64,000 bases of DNA from Comamonadaceae bacterium (GTDB taxonomy: Bacteria; Pseudomonadota; Gammaproteobacteria; Burkholderiales; Burkholderiaceae_C): the NCBI GenBank assembly GCA_947448735.1, contig CANFOS010000006.1:1-64000 (forward strand). Direction: 5' to 3'. Shown piece by piece: positions 15,464-24,853 of this stretch. The number at the start of each line of letters is the position of its first letter. Within the stretch, counting starts at the first letter, position 1. Position numbers and translations under genes: made by a program. The notes below the pieces were generated by a model. It was not told the origin of the DNA. It ran no database searches and saw only the letters and a program-made list of their open reading frames with translations.

Positions 15464-16645
15464 ATGGATTTAGCTTTCACCCCCGAAGAACAACAATTTC
15501 GGGAAGACATTCGCGCCTGGGTTCACGCCAATCTGCCAGCGGACATCCAGCACAAGGTGCGCAACGCCCTGCGCCAGACGCGTGAGGACATGCAGCGTTG
15601 GGCCAAAATTCTGGGCAAAAAAGGCTGGTTGGGCCACGGCTGGCCCAAAGAGTTTGGCGGCCCCGGCTGGAACGCTGTGCAAAAGCATCTGTTTGAAGAA
15701 GAATGTGCTTTGGCTGGCGCACCGCGAGTGGTGCCGTTTGGCCCGGTGATGGTGGCGCCTGTCATCATGGCCTTTGGCAATGCCGAGCAACAGCAACGTT
15801 TTTTGCCGGGTATTGCCAGCGGCGAGGTGTGGTGGAGCCAGGGCTACAGCGAGCCAGGTTCAGGTTCAGACCTGGCATCGCTCAAATGCAAGGCCGAACG
15901 CGTGGGCGACCACTACGTTGTGAATGGTCAAAAAACCTGGACCACACTGGGCCAGTACGGCGAATGGATTTTTTGCCTGGTGCGCACCAGCAATGATGGC
16001 AAGCCGCAAACCGGCATCTCTTTTTTACTCATCGACATGAAGTCGCCGGGTGTCAGCGTCAAGCCGATTGTGCTGCTCGACGGTGAGGCCGAGGTCAATG
16101 AGGTGTGGTTTGACAACGTGCAAGTGCCTGCCAACAACCTGATTGGTGAAGAGAACAAGGGCTGGACGTATGCCAAGCATTTGCTCAGCCACGAACGGAC
16201 CAACATTGCCGATGTCAACCGCAGCAAGCGCGAGCTGGAGCGGCTGAAAAAAATCGCCAAAGCCGAAGGTGTGTGGGATGACACCCGCTTTAGAGACGAA
16301 ATCGCCAAGCTCGAGGTGGATGTGGTGGCCCTGGAAATGCTGGTTTTACGGGTTTTGTCGGCTGACAAGTCTGGAAAAAATTCCCTCGATATTGCTGGCT
16401 TGCTCAAAATCAAGGGCAGTGAAATTCAGCAGCGCTATGCAGAGCTGATGATGCTGGCCGCGGGACCCTTTGCACTTCCGTTTATTCAAGAAGCCATGGA
16501 GGCTGGCTGGCAAGGCGACTATCCAGGCGGTATTTTGAGTAATGCGCCCCTCGCAAGCACTTACCTCAACATGCGTAAAACCACCATTTACGGCGGCAGC
16601 AACGAAGTGCAGCGAAATATCGTCGCGCAATTTGTACTTGGTTAA
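15464..16645 (+). CDS. acyl-CoA dehydrogenase
   Basis: A 393-residue flavoenzyme with ATG at 15464. The N-terminal helical domain is followed by WWSQGYSEPGSGSDLASL and NGQKTWTTLGQYGEW, which are the FAD and substrate loop signatures. At the C-terminus TTIYGGSNEVQRNIVAQFVLG is the family ending. It oxidises an acyl-CoA at C2-C3 and passes electrons to ETF. It is paired with a second acyl-CoA dehydrogenase 27 bp downstream. Such pairs often act as a heteromeric enzyme on steroid side chains or branched or aromatic acyl-CoAs. The substrate here is unknown. Confidence 0.93.
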   Translation: MDLAFTPEEQQFREDIRAWVHANLPADIQHKVRNALRQTREDMQRWAKILGKKGWLGHGWPKEFGGPGWNAVQKHLFEEECALAGAPRVVPFGPVMVAPVIMAFGNAEQQQRFLPGIASGEVWWSQGYSEPGSGSDLASLKCKAERVGDHYVVNGQKTWTTLGQYGEWIFCLVRTSNDGKPQTGISFLLIDMKSPGVSVKPIVLLDGEAEVNEVWFDNVQVPANNLIGEENKGWTYAKHLLSHERTNIADVNRSKRELERLKKIAKAEGVWDDTRFRDEIAKLEVDVVALEMLVLRVLSADKSGKNSLDIAGLLKIKGSEIQQRYAELMMLAAGPFALPFIQEAMEAGWQGDYPGGILSNAPLASTYLNMRKTTIYGGSNEVQRNIVAQFVLG

Positions 16646-16672
16646 TTGGCACAGACCGACAGGAGTTAGAAC

Positions 16673-17788
16673 ATGGATTTCGATTTCACCGATGACCAGG
16701 AACAACTGCGTGACGCAGTGCGCAAGTGGGTGGATAAAGGCTATGACTTCGAGCGCCGCCGCAGCATCACCCGAGCGGGCGGCTTTTCGCGCGAAGCTTA
16801 CGGCGAGATGGCTGAACTCGGCCTGACGGGCCTGTACATCCCCGAGGACGATGGCGGTATGGGCATGGGGCCCACCGAGGCGATGGTGGTGATGGAAGAA
16901 CTGGGGCGCGGCATGGCTCTGGAACCCTTGGGCCAAACGCTGATCGCCGGCGCTGTGTTGGCAGGTTACGCGCCTGCCGCGGTTAAATCTGAATGGCTGC
17001 CCAAAATTGCCAGCGGTGAAAGCCTCGTGGTTTTGGCATATCAGGAGCGCGCAGCCCGCTACAACGCCTCAAAATGCGAGGCAAAAGCGACTGCAGACCA
17101 ACAAAAATATACGCTGGTAGCTACAAAAAGCATAGTCATTGGCGGCGATCACGCCGATGCTTTGATGGTCCCGGCGATGCTGAACGGCACCATGGCGCTG
17201 TTTCTGGTGGCACGCACAGCCGCTGGCGTGACCGCCAAAGGCTATGTCACCCAGGACGGCGGTCGCGCCGCAGAAGTGATTTTTAACCATGCGCCGGCAA
17301 CTTTGATAACGCTTGATGGTCAAGCCGCTTTGGCCCATGCGATTGACATCGGTATTGCCAGCACCTGCGCCGAAGCCATTGGCGTGATGGATAAAACCCT
17401 GGCGATCACCGTCGAGTACATGAACACCCGCAAACAGTTTGGTGTGCTGATCAGCAGCTTTCAGGCCCTGCGTCACCGCGTGGCAGATATGAAAATGCAA
17501 ATCGAACTGGCCCGGTCCATGAGCTACTACGCGAGTCTGAAACTCAACGCCCCGGCAGCCGAACGCTCAGCGGCCATGGCCAGAGCCAAATACCAGTTAG
17601 GCGTGTCGATGCGGCAAGTCGGGCAAGAGGCTGTGCAGTTGCACGGCGGTATCGGTGTGACAGACGAGTACATCGTGAGCCATTACTTTAAAAAGCTGAC
17701 ACAGCTGGAAATGACATTCGGCGACACGCTTCATCATCTGGGTGAAGTATCAAGCCGCATGCAAGAAACGGCTGGCGTGTTTGCCTGA
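16673..17788 (+). CDS. acyl-CoA dehydrogenase, second of a pair
   Basis: A 371-residue acyl-CoA dehydrogenase with ATG at 16673 and AGGAG upstream. The N-terminal domain (ELGLTGLYIPEDDGGMG) and C-terminal four-helix domain (MDKTLAITVEYMNTRKQFG, QLHGGIGVTDEYIVSHYF) are clear. The central beta domain is degenerate relative to its partner. It contains a lysine-rich stretch (residues about 133-155) encoded by an AT-rich repeat copy at 17071-17137. It is likely to pair with the upstream paralogue. Whether this subunit keeps an active site is uncertain. Confidence 0.9.
   Translation: MDFDFTDDQEQLRDAVRKWVDKGYDFERRRSITRAGGFSREAYGEMAELGLTGLYIPEDDGGMGMGPTEAMVVMEELGRGMALEPLGQTLIAGAVLAGYAPAAVKSEWLPKIASGESLVVLAYQERAARYNASKCEAKATADQQKYTLVATKSIVIGGDHADALMVPAMLNGTMALFLVARTAAGVTAKGYVTQDGGRAAEVIFNHAPATLITLDGQAALAHAIDIGIASTCAEAIGVMDKTLAITVEYMNTRKQFGVLISSFQALRHRVADMKMQIELARSMSYYASLKLNAPAAERSAAMARAKYQLGVSMRQVGQEAVQLHGGIGVTDEYIVSHYFKKLTQLEMTFGDTLHHLGEVSSRMQETAGVFA
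17071..17137 (-). repeat. AT-rich dispersed repeat, copy 3 (inside acyl-CoA dehydrogenase)
   Basis: Read on the minus strand, the blocks are GCTTTTTGTAGCTACCAGCG, then TATTTTTG, then TTGGTCTGCAGTC. It lies wholly within the coding frame at 16673 and is translated as the segment around KATADQQKYTLVATKS. The surrounding sequence is GC-rich, so its AT-rich composition stands out. Confidence 0.75.
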
Positions 17789-17792
17789 ACTC

Positions 17793-18350
17793 TCAGCCGT
17801 GCAAGCGTGAGCTTTTCGGGATGTGCGCCATCAAAAACTCCATCTGGTCTGCCAGAATCCGGCGATTGCGCAGAATAAAGTCTTCCCACAGGCTAGGAAC
17901 GTAGGGTGTGTACAGCAGCGGCATGCCCGCTTGCTCGGGCGTGCGGCTGCTTTTTCGGTGGTTACAGGCGCGGCAGGCTGTGACCACGTTCATCCAGGTG
18001 TCAATGCCCTGTTGTGCAAACGGAATGATGTGTTCGCGGGTCAGATCTTCTTCGTGAAAATGCTGGCCGCAGTAGGCGCAAACATTGCGGTCGCGCACAA
18101 AGAGTTTGCTGTTGGTCAGGCCGGGCTTGAGCTCAAACGGGTTGATTTTGGGCACGCCCTTGGTGCCGATGATGCTGTTGACAACGATGATGGACTGCTC
18201 ACCTGTGATGGCATTGTGACCGCCATGAAAGGTGGCAACATGCGCGCCCATTTCCCAGCGCACCTCATCGGCGGCGTAGTGAAGTACCGCTTCTTCCAGG
18301 CTGATCCACGACTGAGGCAGCCCCTGGGCTGATAGCTTCAAGACTTTCAA
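17793..18350 (-). CDS. HNH endonuclease family protein
   Basis: A 185-residue protein. TTG 18350 (MKVLKLSAQ) is preferred because GGAGG sits 6 bases upstream, which is inside the longer frame. The zinc-supported HNH domain spans about residues 85-140: CAYCGQHF (Cys91, Cys94), REHIIP (His107) and NVVTACRACNHRKS (Cys126, Cys129). The N-terminal half carries the segment WISLEEAVLHYAADEV common to this widespread chromosomal family. Its biological target is not established. It is convergent with the acyl-CoA dehydrogenase. Confidence 0.85.
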   Translation of the reverse strand: MKVLKLSAQGLPQSWISLEEAVLHYAADEVRWEMGAHVATFHGGHNAITGEQSIIVVNSIIGTKGVPKINPFELKPGLTNSKLFVRDRNVCAYCGQHFHEEDLTREHIIPFAQQGIDTWMNVVTACRACNHRKSSRTPEQAGMPLLYTPYVPSLWEDFILRNRRILADQMEFLMAHIPKSSRLHG

Positions 18351-18477
18351 ACCTGACCTCCATTGAAAAAATGGAAACACGCTGTCACGTTGTCTTTAAT
18401 ATACAGGTAAATCATGACATGCTGCCTCCAAGCCCTCACTAAACCGCCTTGGCTGCTATTAAAACGATAATTGAGGG

Positions 18478-19488
18478 ATGAAAGTCTTTCGCAGTTTCCG
18501 CCACCCCCAGCTTGCAAGCGCCTGCGCATTGACGATTGGCAATTTTGATGGCGTACATCGCGGTCATCAGGCCATGCTGGCGCTGCTTAAAAATGAGGCG
18601 CAGCACCGGGGAGTGCCCAGTTGCGTGATGACCTTTGAACCGCATCCGCGTGACTATTTTGCGGCGCTGGCCAAAAAGCCCGAACTCGCCCCGCCTCGCA
18701 TCGCCACGCTGCGCGACAAGCTCACCGAGCTCGCGGCTTGCGGCATCGACCAGGCCGTTGTGCTGCCGTTTGATGCGCGGCTGGCAAGCCAATTACCTGA
18801 AAATTTCATTGACGAGGTGCTGGTCCAGGGCTTGGGGGTCAAGTACGTGCTGGTCGGCGACGACTTTCGCTTCGGTGCCAAACGGGCAGGTGGCTACGCG
18901 ATGCTGGACGCCGCAGGGCAGCGTATCGGTTTTGATGTGGCGCGAATGAACAGCTATGAAGTGCAGAGCACGCGCGTTTCAAGCTCGGCGGTGCGGCAGG
19001 CACTGAGCGCAGGCGACATGGTGCAAGCAGCCAGTTTGTTAGGCCGGCCTTACAGCATTTCAGGCCATGTCGTGCATGGCCGCAAGTTGGGTCGTGATTT
19101 GGGCTTTCGCACGCTGAATCTGCGCTTTTCTCACTGGAACCCGGCCGCTAGCGGCATCTTTGCGGTGCAAGTCTTTGGCTTGGGCCCCAAGCCACTGATC
19201 GGCGTGGCCAATCTGGGCATACGCCCGTCGATAGACGCCAACGATGTGAACGGCGGGCGTGTGCTGCTGGAGACCTACTGCCTGGACTGGCCCGACACGC
19301 TGGGCAGCGAAGGTGGGTACGGTAAAATCGTGCGTGTGGAACTGCTGCACAAATTGCATGAAGAATTGAAATACGACGGTCTGGATGCGCTTAAAACAGG
19401 CATTGCGAAGGACTGTGACGACGCACGTGAGTTTTTTGCCAACATGCACAACGAGTGCGCCCGCCAAACCACGCGCGACCGAATTTAG
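18478..19488 (+). CDS. ribF: bifunctional riboflavin kinase/FAD synthetase
   Basis: A 336-residue RibF that makes FMN and then FAD. The N-terminal nucleotidyltransferase has [10 protein letters not shown] (21-30), [18 protein letters not shown] (127-133) and the [13 protein letters not shown] motif. The C-terminal flavokinase has [15 protein letters not shown] (201-215) and [10 protein letters not shown]. The usual flavokinase GFPTAN motif reads GFRTLN here, keeping Thr and Asn but not Pro and Ala. ileS and lspA follow, the classic order. ATG 18478 has no strong RBS in view. Confidence 0.93.
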   Translation: MKVFRSFRHPQLASACALTIGNFDGVHRGHQAMLALLKNEAQHRGVPSCVMTFEPHPRDYFAALAKKPELAPPRIATLRDKLTELAACGIDQAVVLPFDARLASQLPENFIDEVLVQGLGVKYVLVGDDFRFGAKRAGGYAMLDAAGQRIGFDVARMNSYEVQSTRVSSSAVRQALSAGDMVQAASLLGRPYSISGHVVHGRKLGRDLGFRTLNLRFSHWNPAASGIFAVQVFGLGPKPLIGVANLGIRPSIDANDVNGGRVLLETYCLDWPDTLGSEGGYGKIVRVELLHKLHEELKYDGLDALKTGIAKDCDDAREFFANMHNECARQTTRDRI

Positions 19489-19545
19489 ACGATCCACCCA
19501 TGCGGGCCAGGCCCGTCATTTTTCGTCTCTTTCCCAGATTCCCGG

Positions 19546-19566
19546 ATTGCGGACCCAGTCCGCAAT
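19546..19566. repeat. hairpin-forming palindrome before ileS
   Basis: ATTGCGGA (19546-19553) and TCCGCAAT (19559-19566) form a perfect 8-bp stem with a 5-base loop, 19 bp before the ileS start. Together with the flanking ATTCCCGG and CGTCATT it resembles the short palindromes common in proteobacterial intergenic DNA. It could affect ribF-ileS coupling. No T-box or other riboswitch is visible. Confidence 0.5.
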
Positions 19567-19585
19567 GACACCTCAAGCGATTGCC

Positions 19586-22432
19586 ATGACCGATATAACA
19601 CCAGACTCGACAAAGACCGACTACCGCAGCACCCTGAACCTGCCCGACACGCCTTTTCCGATGCGCGGCGATTTGCCAAAGCGCGAGGCGGGCTGGGTCA
19701 AGGGTTGGGAAGATCAGGGCATTTATAAAAAGCTTCGTATCGCCCGTGCGGGTGCGGTCAAGTTCGTGCTGCATGACGGCCCGCCGTACGCCAACGGCAA
19801 GATCCATATTGGTCACGCGGTCAACAAAATTTTGAAAGACATGATCGTCAAGGCGCGTCAGCTCAAGGGCCTGGACGCGATCTACGTGCCGGGCTGGGAC
19901 TGCCATGGTTTGCCGATTGAAAACGCGATTGAAAAGTTGCATGGCCGCCATCTGTCCAGAGACGAAGTCCAGGCCAAAAGCCGCGCCTTTGCGACCGAAC
20001 AAATCGCCGGTCAGCTGGAAGACTTCAAACGCCTGGGCGTTCTCGGCGAATGGGACAACCCCTACCGTACGATGGACTACGCCAACGAGGCCAATGAGAT
20101 ACGCGCCCTCAAACGCATCATGGAGCGCGGGTTTGTGTACCGGGGCTTGAAGCCGGTCTACTGGTGTTTTGACTGCGGCTCGTCGCTGGCTGAGTTCGAG
20201 ATTGAATATGCCGACAAAAAATCACAGACGCTGGATGTGGGTTTTAAAAGCGCCGAGCCCGACAAGCTGGCTGCTGCGTTTGGCCTGAAGCACCTGAGTA
20301 AAGACGCGTTCGCCGTCATCTGGACCACCACCGCCTGGACGATTCCCGCCAACCAGGCGCTGAACCTGAATCCTGAACTCAGCTACGCGCTGGTGGACAC
20401 CGAACGCGGCATTTTGATGCTGGCTGAGTCGCTGGTCGACAAGTGCCTGGAGCGTTACCAGCTCACCGGCCAGGTGATCGCCACCACCCAGGGTAAAAAC
20501 CTCGATTTGCTCAAGTTCATGCATCCGTTTTATGAGGTCAATGAGGGCTACAGGCGCTTGAGCCCGGTCTTTCTGGCCGACTACGCAACAGCCGATGATG
20601 GCACGGGTATCGTGCATTCGTCACCGGCTTATGGCGTCGAAGACTTCAACTCCTGCGTGGCCAATGGCATTGCGACCGACGACATCCTGAACCCAGTGCA
20701 AGGCAATGGCCGCTATGTCGATGACCTGCCGCTGTTTGGCGGCTTGAACATCTGGAAGGCGGCGCCGCTGGTGATTGACAAACTGCGCGAACATGGCCGC
20801 CTGTTTGCCACCGTCAACATCGAGCACAGCTACCCCCATTGCTGGCGGCATAAAACGCCCGTCATCTACCGTGCAGCCGCGCAGTGGTTTGTGCGCATGG
20901 ACGAAGGTGAAGGCGTTTTTACCAAAGACAAAGCGTCTAAAACGCTGCGTCAGCTGGCACTCCATGCCATTGAGCAAACCAAGTTCTACCCCGAAAACGG
21001 TCAAGGCCGTCTGCGCGACATGATTGCCGGCCGGCCCGACTGGTGCATCAGCCGCCAGCGCAACTGGGGCGTGCCGCTGCCGTTTTTCATTCACACGGCG
21101 ACCGGCGAGCTGCACCCGCGCACCATGGAAATCATGGACCTGGCTGCCAGCATGGTCGAAACCGGTGGTGTGGAGGCTTGGAGCAAGGCCACCAGCGAAT
21201 CCATCATTGGCGCAGATGGAGAACATGGCGCCCCCAACTACATCAAAAGCACCGACATCCTGGACGTGTGGTTTGACTCCGGCACCACGCATGACCACGT
21301 CCTCAAACACAGCCACGCCGCGCAATCGACCTGGCCTGCTGACTTGTATCTGGAAGGCCATGACCAGCACCGGGGCTGGTTCCACTCCTCATTGCTCACA
21401 TCCTGCGCCATGTATGACCGAGCGCCCTACAAAGGCTTGCTGACACACGGCTTCACGGTTGACGGCAAGGGCCGCAAGATGAGCAAGAGCGAGGGCAATG
21501 TGGTGGTGCCGCAAGAGGTCTCGGGCAAGCTGGGCGCCGAGATCATTCGCCTGTGGTGCGCCTCCACCGACTACTCGGGCGACCTTGGCATTGACGACAA
21601 AATCCTGGCGCGCGTGGTCGACAGCTACCGCCGCATCCGCAACACACTGCGCTTTTTGATGGCCAACGTCAGCGACTTTGACCCCGTCAAACACGCTGTA
21701 CCGTTTGACGAGCTGCTGGAGATTGACCGCTACGCCTTAAGCCGTGCGGCCCAATTGCAAGCCGACATCCTGGGGCACTATGAGGCCTATGAATTTCAGC
21801 CCGTGGTGTCCAAATTGCAAATTTATTGCAGCGAAGACTTGGGCTCGTTTTACCTCGACATTCTGAAAGACCGGCTGTACACCACCGCAGCCGGCTCACA
21901 CGCACGGCGTAGCGCGCAAACCGCCTTGCACCAAATCACCCACGCCATGCTGCGCTGGATGGCACCTTTTTTAAGCTTCACCGCTGAAGAGGCGTGGGCA
22001 AGCTTTGGTGCGTCCGAATCGATTTTCTTGGAGACCTATGCCGACTTGAAGCCGCAAGATGATGCCCTGCTGGCCAAGTGGTCGCGTATCCGGGAAATTC
22101 GTGACGCGGTGAACAAGGACATTGAAACGCTGCGCGCCGATGGCAAAGTTGGCGCGTCGCTGCAAGCGGAGGTGACACTGGAAGTCAATGCCGATGACCA
22201 TGCACTTTTAGCCAGCCTGCGCGACGATCTGAAATTCGTGTTCATCACGTCCGCTATTAATTTGGTAGCTACTGGCGTCTATAAAACATTGGTTTCAGCC
22301 AGTTTAAACACCAAATGCGATCGCTGCTGGCACTACGTTGCAGATATCGGTGTCGACCCGGCTCACCCGACCATTTGCGGCCGCTGCACCAGCAACCTGT
22401 ACGGCGAAGGCGAAACCAGGAACTTTGCATAA
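19586..22432 (+). CDS. ileS: isoleucyl-tRNA synthetase
   Basis: A 948-residue class I synthetase counted from ATG 19586 ([20 protein letters not shown]). The frame is open back to 19385 inside ribF, but the family begins at this motif. It has [11 protein letters not shown] (HIGH), the editing domain with [28 protein letters not shown], and KMSKSEGN. The C-terminal zinc site is CDRCWHY and CGRCTSNL. The variable linker just before the zinc site ([18 protein letters not shown]) is encoded by an AT-rich repeat copy. The stop abuts the lspA ATG. Confidence 0.97.
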   Translation: MTDITPDSTKTDYRSTLNLPDTPFPMRGDLPKREAGWVKGWEDQGIYKKLRIARAGAVKFVLHDGPPYANGKIHIGHAVNKILKDMIVKARQLKGLDAIYVPGWDCHGLPIENAIEKLHGRHLSRDEVQAKSRAFATEQIAGQLEDFKRLGVLGEWDNPYRTMDYANEANEIRALKRIMERGFVYRGLKPVYWCFDCGSSLAEFEIEYADKKSQTLDVGFKSAEPDKLAAAFGLKHLSKDAFAVIWTTTAWTIPANQALNLNPELSYALVDTERGILMLAESLVDKCLERYQLTGQVIATTQGKNLDLLKFMHPFYEVNEGYRRLSPVFLADYATADDGTGIVHSSPAYGVEDFNSCVANGIATDDILNPVQGNGRYVDDLPLFGGLNIWKAAPLVIDKLREHGRLFATVNIEHSYPHCWRHKTPVIYRAAAQWFVRMDEGEGVFTKDKASKTLRQLALHAIEQTKFYPENGQGRLRDMIAGRPDWCISRQRNWGVPLPFFIHTATGELHPRTMEIMDLAASMVETGGVEAWSKATSESIIGADGEHGAPNYIKSTDILDVWFDSGTTHDHVLKHSHAAQSTWPADLYLEGHDQHRGWFHSSLLTSCAMYDRAPYKGLLTHGFTVDGKGRKMSKSEGNVVVPQEVSGKLGAEIIRLWCASTDYSGDLGIDDKILARVVDSYRRIRNTLRFLMANVSDFDPVKHAVPFDELLEIDRYALSRAAQLQADILGHYEAYEFQPVVSKLQIYCSEDLGSFYLDILKDRLYTTAAGSHARRSAQTALHQITHAMLRWMAPFLSFTAEEAWASFGASESIFLETYADLKPQDDALLAKWSRIREIRDAVNKDIETLRADGKVGASLQAEVTLEVNADDHALLASLRDDLKFVFITSAINLVATGVYKTLVSASLNTKCDRCWHYVADIGVDPAHPTICGRCTSNLYGEGETRNFA
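22253..22318 (+). repeat. AT-rich dispersed repeat, copy 4 (inside ileS)
   Basis: Blocks in order: GCTATTAATTTGGTAGCTAC, GGCGTCTATAAAAC, TTGGTTTCAGCC, AAACACC. It is in frame and falls between the anticodon-binding domain and the zinc finger, a region variable in length between bacteria. The copy runs in the sense direction. Confidence 0.75.
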
Positions 22433-22933
22433 ATGGCCAAAACCACTTTCACCAAATCATCTAGCGCCCTGCTGCCATGGCTCGGTCTGGCGCTGTTGAT
22501 CCTGATGGCAGACCAGTTCACCAAGGTGTTGATCCTGGGCTACTACCAGTTGGGTGATGCGACTTATGTGACGCGCTTTTTCAACGTTGTTCGGGTTCAC
22601 AACAGCGGCGCTGCATTTTCGTTTCTGGCCAATGCGGGCGGCTGGCAGCGCTGGTTGTTCACTGGCATTGGCATCGCAGCGGCCTTGTTCATTGTGTGGA
22701 TGTTGAAATCACACGCCGGGCAAAAGCTGTTTTCTTTGGCGCTGGCCTGTATTTTGGGCGGCGCCATCGGCAACGTGATCGACCGCTCACTGTACGGCTA
22801 TGTGGTGGACTTTCTCGATTTTCATTACGCAGGCTGGCACTTTCCAGCCTTCAATATTGCTGACAGCGCCATCACCATCGGCGCTGTTTGTTTGATTCTT
22901 GACGAGTTGCTGCGGGTTCGCCGAAGCCGCTAA
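22433..22933 (+). CDS. lspA: lipoprotein signal peptidase (signal peptidase II)
   Basis: A 166-residue inner-membrane aspartic protease that cleaves prolipoproteins after lipidation. Four transmembrane helices can be seen. The conserved boxes are [31 protein letters not shown] and [11 protein letters not shown], with the two catalytic Asp in the last two. Its ATG directly follows the ileS TAA, so the two are translationally coupled. It would serve the many lipoproteins expected, including the Tat/lipobox amidohydrolase at 3619. Confidence 0.97.
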   Translation: MAKTTFTKSSSALLPWLGLALLILMADQFTKVLILGYYQLGDATYVTRFFNVVRVHNSGAAFSFLANAGGWQRWLFTGIGIAAALFIVWMLKSHAGQKLFSLALACILGGAIGNVIDRSLYGYVVDFLDFHYAGWHFPAFNIADSAITIGAVCLILDELLRVRRSR

Positions 22934-22970
22934 ATCGCTGGGCCTCTGAACCTTTGCACCTTTGAACCGA

Positions 22971-23768
22971 TCAGGGCAATTTCATCAGGGAGGCCATGAT
23001 GAGTGACGCCTCCAGCGTGAACTCGCCGCCCTGCATGCCAGCGACCAGCCGGGCCTCATCCATCAACGCAAACTGGGCTACCTCACCGTCCTGGTTGATG
23101 GGCATCAAACCATCGGGTATGGTGGCCACGTACCACTCGATGAACTCTTGCATGTAGCCTGCTGCACCGTCGCTTGAGGGGCGACAGTTGCTTTGGCGGC
23201 CGCCGTAGCGCAAATTCTGCAGGTCGGCAACATTCAATCCGGCCTCTTCCCAGGTTTCCCGCTCAAGTGCGGTTTCAACCGTGTCCTCAGCGCTCACCAT
23301 GCCGCCCATCAGGGTGTCCCATTTGCCCGGGTCATTTGGCTTGTCAAAGGCACGCTGCTGCACCCAAAACCGGCCATCGGTGCTTTGCCCGACCAGATGC
23401 ACCGCCAGTGTGGCAATGCCCAGTGGCCGCACCGCGCCACGCTCAACCGTGCCAATTTGTGCGCCTGATGCGTTGCGAACAGCCAGTTGCTCGTTGCGCC
23501 ACGCGCCAGCCAGACCTGCATCACGCAACAGGTCAGCGAGTTGGTTCAAACCGGTGGTCACATCGCTTTGACCCAGCATCAAGTGCCAGCCAGATTGCTC
23601 TTTTTTCAGGAGCTGGTAACCCAGGTATTCTTTAGCTTTATTGGCTAAACCGTGCATGAAAGCTGGCTCCACAGAGCCAATGTTCATGTTTTGAGCGTAA
23701 AAAGGCACTCTGGGCAGTGCGGGTGGCCGCTGGGCCTCAGCCTGGAGTCGTGCCAGCCAATCTGCCAT
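22971..23768 (-). CDS. Nudix hydrolase with N-terminal DUF4743 domain
   Basis: A 265-residue protein. An N-terminal DUF4743-type domain (about 1-115) precedes a Nudix domain with WDTLMGGMVSAEDTVETAL and RETWEEAGL. The Nudix box keeps REtxEExGL, with Asp in place of one conserved Glu. This architecture is shared with YJR142W-like proteins, which act on thiamine diphosphate-like or other nucleoside diphosphate compounds. It is convergent with lspA and 3 bp downstream of the quinone oxidoreductase gene. Confidence 0.88.
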   Translation of the reverse strand: MADWLARLQAEAQRPPALPRVPFYAQNMNIGSVEPAFMHGLANKAKEYLGYQLLKKEQSGWHLMLGQSDVTTGLNQLADLLRDAGLAGAWRNEQLAVRNASGAQIGTVERGAVRPLGIATLAVHLVGQSTDGRFWVQQRAFDKPNDPGKWDTLMGGMVSAEDTVETALERETWEEAGLNVADLQNLRYGGRQSNCRPSSDGAAGYMQEFIEWYVATIPDGLMPINQDGEVAQFALMDEARLVAGMQGGEFTLEASLIMASLMKLP

Positions 23769-23771
23769 CTT

Positions 23772-24767
23772 CTACAAGGTCAAAATCGTGCAGCCGGTGG
23801 TCTTGCGTGCTTCCAGCGCGCGGTGTGCGTCAGCCACATCTGCCAGCGCAAAGGTCTGGTCAATCGGGATGGTGACCTTGCCACTTGCCACCATGGCAAA
23901 CAAATCGTCGGCCATGGCCTGGGTGGATTCACGGTTCGCGATGTGGGTGAACAGCGTGGGGCGCGAGACGTACAGCGAGCCCTTGGCGGCCAGCAAGCCA
24001 ATGTCCAGCGGCTCGACCTTGCCTGACGCATTGCCAAAGTTGGCCAGCAGGCCAAACGGGCTGAGGCAGTCCAGAGACTTCAAAAACGTGTCTTTGCCGA
24101 CCGAGTCATAAACCACGCTCACGCCTTTGCCGCCAGTGATCTCTTTGACGCGTGCGACAAAATCTTCAGTCGCGTAGTTGATGGCATGCGATGCGCCATT
24201 GGCAAGGGCCAGCGCACATTTGGCGTCTGATCCTGCGGTACCAATCAATTGCAGGCCCAAGGCTTTGGCCCACTGGCAGGCAATCAGGCCAACGCCGCCG
24301 GCAGCCGCATGAAACAGCACAAAGTCACCGGCCTTCAAACCGGACTGCGGCAGGGTCTTTTTGAGCAGGTACTGGGCCGTCAGGCCCTTGAGCATCATGG
24401 CCGCGCCGGTTTCAAAGCTGATGGCGTCGGGCAACTTGCACACGCATTTGGCCGGCATCACGCGCAGCTCGCAGTAGCTGCCCGGCGGCTGGCTGGCGTA
24501 GGCCGCGCGGTCGCCCACTTTGAGGTGCGTGACACCTTCACCCACGGCTTCGATCACGCCCGAGGCCTCCATGCCCATGCTCAGCGGCATCGGCAGCTTG
24601 TACAGGCCGGCGCGCTGGTAAATATCGATGTAGTTCAGGCCGACCGCCTTGTGGCGGATCCGAATCTCGCCAGCACCGGGTTCGCCCACCTGCACATCCA
24701 CCAGTTTGAGTTCTTCAGCGCCACCGTGCTGGTTGATGTGGACGGCTTTGGAGGTTTGACTTGTCAT
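23772..24767 (-). CDS. quinone oxidoreductase (zinc-independent MDR family)
   Basis: A 331-residue medium-chain reductase starting at ATG 24767 (MTSQTSKAVHI). The longer frame to 24833 crosses the divergent promoter and is rejected. Landmarks are GLNYIDIYQRAGLY, GMEASGVIEAVGEGV, the cofactor loop AAAGGVGLIACQWAKALG and VYDSVGKDTF. No structural zinc cysteines are seen, which fits QOR1-type NADPH:quinone reductases. It is probably cotranscribed with the Nudix gene. Confidence 0.92.
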   Translation of the reverse strand: MTSQTSKAVHINQHGGAEELKLVDVQVGEPGAGEIRIRHKAVGLNYIDIYQRAGLYKLPMPLSMGMEASGVIEAVGEGVTHLKVGDRAAYASQPPGSYCELRVMPAKCVCKLPDAISFETGAAMMLKGLTAQYLLKKTLPQSGLKAGDFVLFHAAAGGVGLIACQWAKALGLQLIGTAGSDAKCALALANGASHAINYATEDFVARVKEITGGKGVSVVYDSVGKDTFLKSLDCLSPFGLLANFGNASGKVEPLDIGLLAAKGSLYVSRPTLFTHIANRESTQAMADDLFAMVASGKVTIPIDQTFALADVADAHRALEARKTTGCTILTL

Positions 24768-24853
24768 GGTTTTTCTCTTTAAAACTGTATTGAAGGTTGT
24801 GATTGATACGTACAGGTAGCGATTATGTTTCAAGCCTTGTTAAAGTGCAGCAC

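Noticed and set aside
18447-18477. GCTATTAAAAC just before ribF
   Set aside because: It resembles only the first block of the AT-rich repeat. None of the later blocks follow, so it is not counted as a copy.
19385-19585. Longer IleS start inside ribF
   Set aside because: The conserved family start is [20 protein letters not shown] at 19586. The upstream part overlaps ribF in another frame and contains the palindrome.
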